A stretch of DNA of 35,439 bases, taken from Bacteroidales bacterium (GTDB lineage: Bacteria > Bacteroidota > Bacteroidia > Bacteroidales > Lentimicrobiaceae). Of this stretch, positions 31,596-35,439 are shown piece after piece. The notes below the pieces were generated by a model. That model did no database searches and had not been told where the DNA came from. It was given only the letters and a program-made list of their open reading frames with translations. The stretch lies in assembly GCA_022837485.1 (NCBI GenBank), contig JALHHH010000044.1, forward strand, positions 1 to 35,439. The letters are read 5' to 3'. Within the stretch, counting starts at the first letter, position 1. Each line of letters opens with the position of its first letter. The translations under genes and the position numbers were made by a program.

Positions 31596-32777
31596 ATGCG
31601 TAGTTCTTCAATCCGTTTTTCGGCATTTTGTGTTTTATCAGCCCTCTTTTTAGTACCCGTGCTTCTTTACGGCCAGTCGAACGTTGTACCGTTCAAGAGC
31701 GGTAATCCGTCGCCAGAAGCGGATGGCATCATCTACTCTCTGCCCAGGAATCTTGTAAGGATTGAGCTTTTGGTTACAAAGACGGAGAGTTTTAAAGGCC
31801 CCTATGCCGAATTTGCGAAAAAGTATCTTGGAATAAATACTGTAATCAACGATAATGCAACCGTTTATACCGTTGAGGATGCTTTTATATCGGTGCTTGC
31901 TGAAACCGATCCGGATCAGTATTATTTTGTGGAGATCGGAGAAAAATCGAAGAAAAGTCAGTCGATGTTTATTGGGCTAAACGAGCAGGGGTATATCAGC
32001 AGCTTTGCTGGTATTGCCGACAGACACCGGAATACGGGAGCAGGCAAACAGGGAACACTTCCCCCATCATCCGGGAATTCTCCGTTTATTGATCTGCTAC
32101 AGCCTTCTATGCTTGAGCGGGTTGATACCATTGTTCGCCGTATCAGCGTTGATACCACTACGATAGAAGAAATTTTCGTCCGCAAAAGCGTTTCCGAAAA
32201 AACCACGGATCAGATGGCCCGCGAGGCTGCCGAACTGATCCGCAAAATCGACGACAACAAATTCAGCCTTATAACCGGTTATCAGGAAGTGAATTATTCG
32301 AAAGATGCGCTAGAATTTATGATCGGCGAACTGGAAAAGACAAAGAAAGAATACCTTGCCCTTTTTACCGGTAAGTCCCGCAAATCGGTGAGTTCGCATG
32401 TTTTCTACGTTACACCCGGCACCAATCCGGACGGAATGCTGGAAACCCTTTGCCGTTTTTCACGTCTGGAAGGCATATTGCCCCGCACGGCTGCAGGAGG
32501 AGAGTCGGTAAGCATTTCCGTATTTCCGCTGAATCAGATCGGCAGCATCCGGAGTTTTGTTGAAGGGCGCGACATTCCCGGAAAGAAAAAGCGCGGATTT
32601 TATTACCGTATACCTGAAAAGGCAGGAATACGCCTGACTGTAGGAAATAAAACTCTTGCTGAACAGAATGCCATGATCAGCCAGTTGGGTGTGGTGACGT
32701 TTCTGCCCTCTGCCGTATTTTCAAAGGTGAAATTTAGTACCCTGACGGGCGGTATCGAAGCCGTTGTTACAGAATAG
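31596..32777 (+). CDS. DUF4831 family exported protein
   Basis: A 393-residue protein found in Bacteroidota; function unknown. From the ATG at 31596 it begins MRSSSIRFSAFCVLSALFLV, a clean signal peptide ending near LLYGQS, so it is probably periplasmic or outer-membrane associated. Family features: GIIYSLPRNLVRIELLVTK (about 44-62), GPYAEFAKKYLGI (about 68-80), a REAAELIRKIDDNKFSLITG helix near 209 and a long Ser/Thr-rich C-terminal beta-region. ATG 31578 would add six residues, but a promoter box puts the transcript start after it. The Yip1-like gene follows 9 bp later, so the two are one operon. Confidence 0.88.
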   Translation: MRSSSIRFSAFCVLSALFLVPVLLYGQSNVVPFKSGNPSPEADGIIYSLPRNLVRIELLVTKTESFKGPYAEFAKKYLGINTVINDNATVYTVEDAFISVLAETDPDQYYFVEIGEKSKKSQSMFIGLNEQGYISSFAGIADRHRNTGAGKQGTLPPSSGNSPFIDLLQPSMLERVDTIVRRISVDTTTIEEIFVRKSVSEKTTDQMAREAAELIRKIDDNKFSLITGYQEVNYSKDALEFMIGELEKTKKEYLALFTGKSRKSVSSHVFYVTPGTNPDGMLETLCRFSRLEGILPRTAAGGESVSISVFPLNQIGSIRSFVEGRDIPGKKKRGFYYRIPEKAGIRLTVGNKTLAEQNAMISQLGVVTFLPSAVFSKVKFSTLTGGIEAVVTE

Positions 32778-32786
32778 CCGGTAAGA

Positions 32787-33383
32787 ATGGATACGAAATT
32801 TCCCGCCGAACGCCTCAGAAATCTATTACTGTTTCCATCGTATGAGTGGAAAGTGATTAGTCTGGAGAACGTATCTCTCAGGGAAACCTTTTCGTCGGTA
32901 ATTATGAAACTGATTTTTGCAGGAGCCGTTGCGGAGTTTGCAGGCAGCTTTTTCTATGTTCGCAATGTGCTGGATATTGATGCCTACCGGTTTTCATTTC
33001 CGCTGGTGCGTTCTTTGTTTTATCTGCTGATTCAGGTGCTGCTTATTATGACTGGTTCGGTATTTATCCACCGGATTGCCGGAAAGTATTCTGAAAAGAC
33101 GGATTTTTCGCGGACAGCAAAGCTGGTTGCGTATTCGTGGGTACCCGTTTTATTGTTGTTTGTTATAGCAAATCTGCATCAGGCGCTGATAGTTGCCCTG
33201 ATTCCAGGGGTGTATTCCATAGTTCTGTTCTGGAAAGGGAGCGTTGATATGCTGGGAATTCCGAAAATCAGAAAGCCGGCACTTACCGTGATGTATGCTC
33301 TTACAATGCTGGGGATGATGTTCCTTTTCTCCTTTCGCTTATATTTCCCGGCTTACTGCCCGCTGCCGTTTAAAGTGTTTTAA
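32787..33383 (+). CDS. Yip1-family membrane protein
   Basis: 198 residues with five predicted helices: about 36-58, 73-93, 111-133, 135-150 and 165-186. Yip1-like features are the N-terminal segment RLRNLLLFPSYEWKVISLE before helix 1, HRIAGKYSEKTDFSRTAKLVAYSWVP between helices 2 and 3, and the final helix pair. Bacterial members have unknown function, perhaps in membrane organisation. It is coupled to the DUF4831 gene and its last 14 bp overlap the convergent kdsA. Confidence 0.8.
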   Translation: MDTKFPAERLRNLLLFPSYEWKVISLENVSLRETFSSVIMKLIFAGAVAEFAGSFFYVRNVLDIDAYRFSFPLVRSLFYLLIQVLLIMTGSVFIHRIAGKYSEKTDFSRTAKLVAYSWVPVLLLFVIANLHQALIVALIPGVYSIVLFWKGSVDMLGIPKIRKPALTVMYALTMLGMMFLFSFRLYFPAYCPLPFKVF

Positions 33384-34209
33384 GATATGCCTGCCGGATG
33401 GTTACCAGATCGGTAAGAAGTTTGCTGAGCCGGTCGAGTTTAAGCATATTGGCTCCGTCAGAAAGTGCAAGGGACGGATCGGGGTGCGTTTCGAGAAAGA
33501 TCCCGTCTGCTCCTGCAGCGATACCCGCCCGTGCCAGGGTTGCAATAAGTTCCGGCCTGCCTCCGCTTACGCCTCCGGGCTGATTGGGTTGCTGAAGCGA
33601 GTGCGTGATGTCGAGAATCACCGGATAACCAAACGATTGCATTGCGGGAATTCCGCGCATATCGACAATCAGATCCTGGTAACCGAACATAGTTCCCCTG
33701 TCGGTAAGCATTATTTTGTCGTTTCCTGCTTCCTTTACTTTTCCGGCAGCAAATTTCATCGACTCCGGTGCAAGAAACTGCCCTTTTTTTATATTTACCC
33801 ACTTCCCTGTTCTGGCGGCAGCTTCCAGAAGTTCTGTTTGCCTGCACAGAAATGCCGGAATCTGCAGTATATCAACATAATCGGCTGCAAGAGCAGCCTC
33901 AGGTGCGGAATGTATATCGGTTACTACCGGAATCCCGAGTTCTTTGCGTACCTGAGCCAGAGTCTCAAGGGCAGCAATGTCGCCAATGCCGCTGAAAGAA
34001 TCTGATTTTGAGCGGTTGGCTTTGCGGTACGAAGACTTAAACACAAACGGAATCTCAAGCTTTTGTGCTATGCGGTTGATTTCGCGGGCAATTTGAAGCG
34101 GCATTTCCTGGTTTTCAACAACACAGGGTCCTGCCAGCAAAAAGAAATTGTTGGTACCGTATCGGGCAATGGCTTCGATTTCAGGGGTAGGGGTGGGCAT
34201 GGTATTCAT
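33370..34209 (-). CDS. kdsA: 3-deoxy-8-phosphooctulonate synthase (Kdo-8-P synthase)
   Basis: A 279-residue TIM-barrel enzyme that condenses phosphoenolpyruvate with arabinose 5-phosphate, committing carbon to Kdo for lipopolysaccharide. Motifs: FLLAGPCVVEN (23-33), FKSSYRKANRSKSDSFSG, DILQIPAFLCRQTELL, NIKKGQFLAP, TDRGTMFGYQDLIVD and a final FLETHPDPSLALSDGAN. Cys29 in AGPC sits where metal-dependent KdsA enzymes (Aquifex type) have their metal ligand and E. coli-type enzymes have Asn, so this should be the metallo class. Starts 10 bp after rarA; a second ATG three codons later is also possible. It overlaps the Yip1-like gene end by 14 bp. Confidence 0.96.
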   Translation of the reverse strand: MNTMPTPTPEIEAIARYGTNNFFLLAGPCVVENQEMPLQIAREINRIAQKLEIPFVFKSSYRKANRSKSDSFSGIGDIAALETLAQVRKELGIPVVTDIHSAPEAALAADYVDILQIPAFLCRQTELLEAAARTGKWVNIKKGQFLAPESMKFAAGKVKEAGNDKIMLTDRGTMFGYQDLIVDMRGIPAMQSFGYPVILDITHSLQQPNQPGGVSGGRPELIATLARAGIAAGADGIFLETHPDPSLALSDGANMLKLDRLSKLLTDLVTIRQAYLKTL

Positions 34210-34219
34210 CGGTCTCTTA

Positions 34220-35439
34220 TTAATAATTGTATTTGTTTTTCCATCGGGATTTGAGCGTTTTTCTCATCTCTTCCTCCCTGGGATTTTTTCCGGGATCGTA
34301 GAATCGCACGCCGGACAACTTTTCCGGGAGGAATTCCATTTCGGTGAAATTGCCTTCATAGCTGTGCGCGTAGCGATAACTATCGCCGTAACCCAGGTTT
34401 TTCATGAGCTTTGTCGGAGCATTTCTGAGTGACAGGGGAACCGGGAGATCGCCTTTGGTTCTTACGGCGTCGAGTGCTTCTTCAATTGCCATGTAGGATG
34501 CGTTGCTTTTTGCCGAACAGGCAAGGTAAACGGCGCATTGCGAAAGGATTATCCGACATTCAGGGTAACCTGTTTTGTGCACGGCATCGAAGCAGGTGCT
34601 GGCAAGAAGCAGGGCGTTGGGATTGGCATTTCCGATATCTTCCGAGGCAAGAATCAGCATTCGGCGGGCAATGAACAGGGGATCCTCGCCCGATTCGATC
34701 ATTCGGGCCAGCCAGTACACGGCTCCGTTGGGATCGCTGCCGCGCATCGATTTAATAAAGGCCGAAATGATATCGTAATGCATCTCGCCCTTCTTATCGT
34801 ACATGGCCAGGTTTTGTTGAATAATGGTGGTGGCCGATTTATTGGTGATCTCGAGTTTGGAGGTTCCCTGAGCGGCAACCCCAACAATAATTTCGAGGGC
34901 ATTCAGCAGTTTACGGGCGTCGCCTCCCGAAATGCGCAGCAGTGCTTCATCTTCGGTAATTAATACATCAATACCGGTTAGCTCTTTAATTTTGGATACG
35001 GCTTTTCCGGCAATTTGCCTGAGGTCTTTCTCGTCGAGAGGTTTGAGAACATAAACCTGACAGCGGGAGAGCAGAGGGGAGATGACTTCAAACGATGGGT
35101 TTTCGGTAGTGGCACCGATAAGGGTAACGATGCCCTTTTCAACGGCTCCAAGCAGCGAGTCCTGCTGCGATTTGCTGAAACGGTGGATTTCATCGATGAA
35201 CAGAATAGCATTGGATCCGGATGAGCGTGCGGTGTCGATTACCTCCCGGATGTCCTTTACTCCGGAATTAATCGCACTGAGCGTATAGAAGGGGCGGCTC
35301 AGTGCTTTGGAAATAATGAGTGCCAGTGTTGTTTTTCCAACACCGGGCGGGCCCCAGAATATCATGGATGGCAGGTTCCCGGTTGAAATTGCCCTTCGTA
35401 AAATGCCGTCGCTTCCGGTAAGATGCTGCTGACCAACAT
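34220..35439 (-). CDS. rarA: Replication-associated recombination protein RarA (MgsA), 5' end off the window
   Basis: An AAA+ ATPase that acts at stalled replication forks. 405 residues are visible; the frame is open to the window edge, so perhaps 20-30 N-terminal residues are missing. The visible start reads VGQQHLTGSDGILRRAI, followed by Walker A MIFWGPPGVGKTTL, Walker B ILFIDEIHRFSKSQQD, sensor-1 GATTENPSFEV, arginine-finger region SPLLSRCQVYVL, and the C-terminal MgsA tetramerisation region (MYDKKGEMHYDIISAFIKSM; SDPNGAVYWLARMIESGEDP). An internal ATG (35365) exists but is inside the conserved AAA+ core and not the start. Likely co-transcribed with kdsA. Confidence 0.95.
   Translation of the reverse strand, partial: VGQQHLTGSDGILRRAISTGNLPSMIFWGPPGVGKTTLALIISKALSRPFYTLSAINSGVKDIREVIDTARSSGSNAILFIDEIHRFSKSQQDSLLGAVEKGIVTLIGATTENPSFEVISPLLSRCQVYVLKPLDEKDLRQIAGKAVSKIKELTGIDVLITEDEALLRISGGDARKLLNALEIIVGVAAQGTSKLEITNKSATTIIQQNLAMYDKKGEMHYDIISAFIKSMRGSDPNGAVYWLARMIESGEDPLFIARRMLILASEDIGNANPNALLLASTCFDAVHKTGYPECRIILSQCAVYLACSAKSNASYMAIEEALDAVRTKGDLPVPLSLRNAPTKLMKNLGYGDSYRYAHSYEGNFTEMEFLPEKLSGVRFYDPGKNPREEEMRKTLKSRWKNKYNY

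Noticed and set aside
1..35439. CRISPR array, prophage, transposon or toxin-antitoxin system
   Set aside because: No regularly spaced repeats, transposase, integrase or structural phage genes on either strand; the only tandem repeat is the 11-bp unit at 19536.

Overview
The window reads as chromosomal DNA of a Gram-negative member of the Bacteroidota, probably Bacteroidales-like. The pointers are repeated promoters of the phylum-specific form TTG-N(18-21)-TAnnTTTG, almost no Shine-Dalgarno sequences, a type III glutamine synthetase, families typical of the phylum (DUF4199, DUF4831, GxxExxY), and genes for lipid A/Kdo-type envelope sugars. It is mostly core and envelope metabolism. I see no prophage, insertion sequence, CRISPR array or defence island.

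Layout. 1-2327 (minus): a sugar MFS transporter overlapping the start of malQ, which runs off the left edge. 2418-2673: promoter, tRNA-Gly(CCC) and terminator. 3098-4639: a polytopic DUF4173-like protein. 4767-5622 (minus): a BON lipoprotein and a Kbp-like BON/LysM protein. 5950-9992 (minus): mtaB, inositol-monophosphatase-like, nfeD and macrodomain genes. 10141-11539: a stand-alone receiver protein converging on an EamA transporter. 11690-13775: carbamate kinase and catabolic-type ornithine carbamoyltransferase, closed by a bidirectional terminator shared with the next operon. 13777-19262 (minus): a sugar-nucleotide operon, ugd, uxs, rfbD, GxxExxY and phosphohexomutase, giving UDP-glucuronate, UDP-xylose, the last dTDP-rhamnose step and hexose-phosphate interconversion. 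19263-19855: a gene-poor stretch. 19855-21194 (minus): tRNA-Lys(TTT), a cupin protein, Sua5/YrdC and the small SRP RNA.

21311-27135 (plus) is a surface-polysaccharide block: DUF4199 membrane protein, polyprenyl-phosphate-type GT2, a GT-B glycosyltransferase, and then all four enzymes for GDP-D-glycero-alpha-D-manno-heptose (hddA, gmhA, hddC, gmhB). A sodium:solute symporter, a glutamine synthetase III gene broken by an in-frame TAG, a DUF2061 protein (minus), a DUF4831 lipoprotein-like/exported protein and a Yip1-like protein follow. The right edge carries kdsA and rarA on the minus strand; rarA runs off the window.

How it fits together. Several units feed the cell envelope: the sugar-nucleotide operon, the heptose block with its glycosyltransferases, and kdsA (Kdo). 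A second thread is tRNA modification: Sua5 (t6A precursor), MtaB (ms2t6A) and a tRNA-Lys(TTT), the classic substrate, are all present. The two observations most worth checking are broken or altered genes: the TAG at codon 363 of glnN, and an 11-G tract in the GT-B gene, where about 27 family-conserved residues appear to be missing. The promoter set is unusually readable. The SRP RNA 5' end calibrates the start site, and from it several mRNAs (EamA, mtaB) are predicted to be leaderless or nearly so. I found no clearly new multi-gene system.
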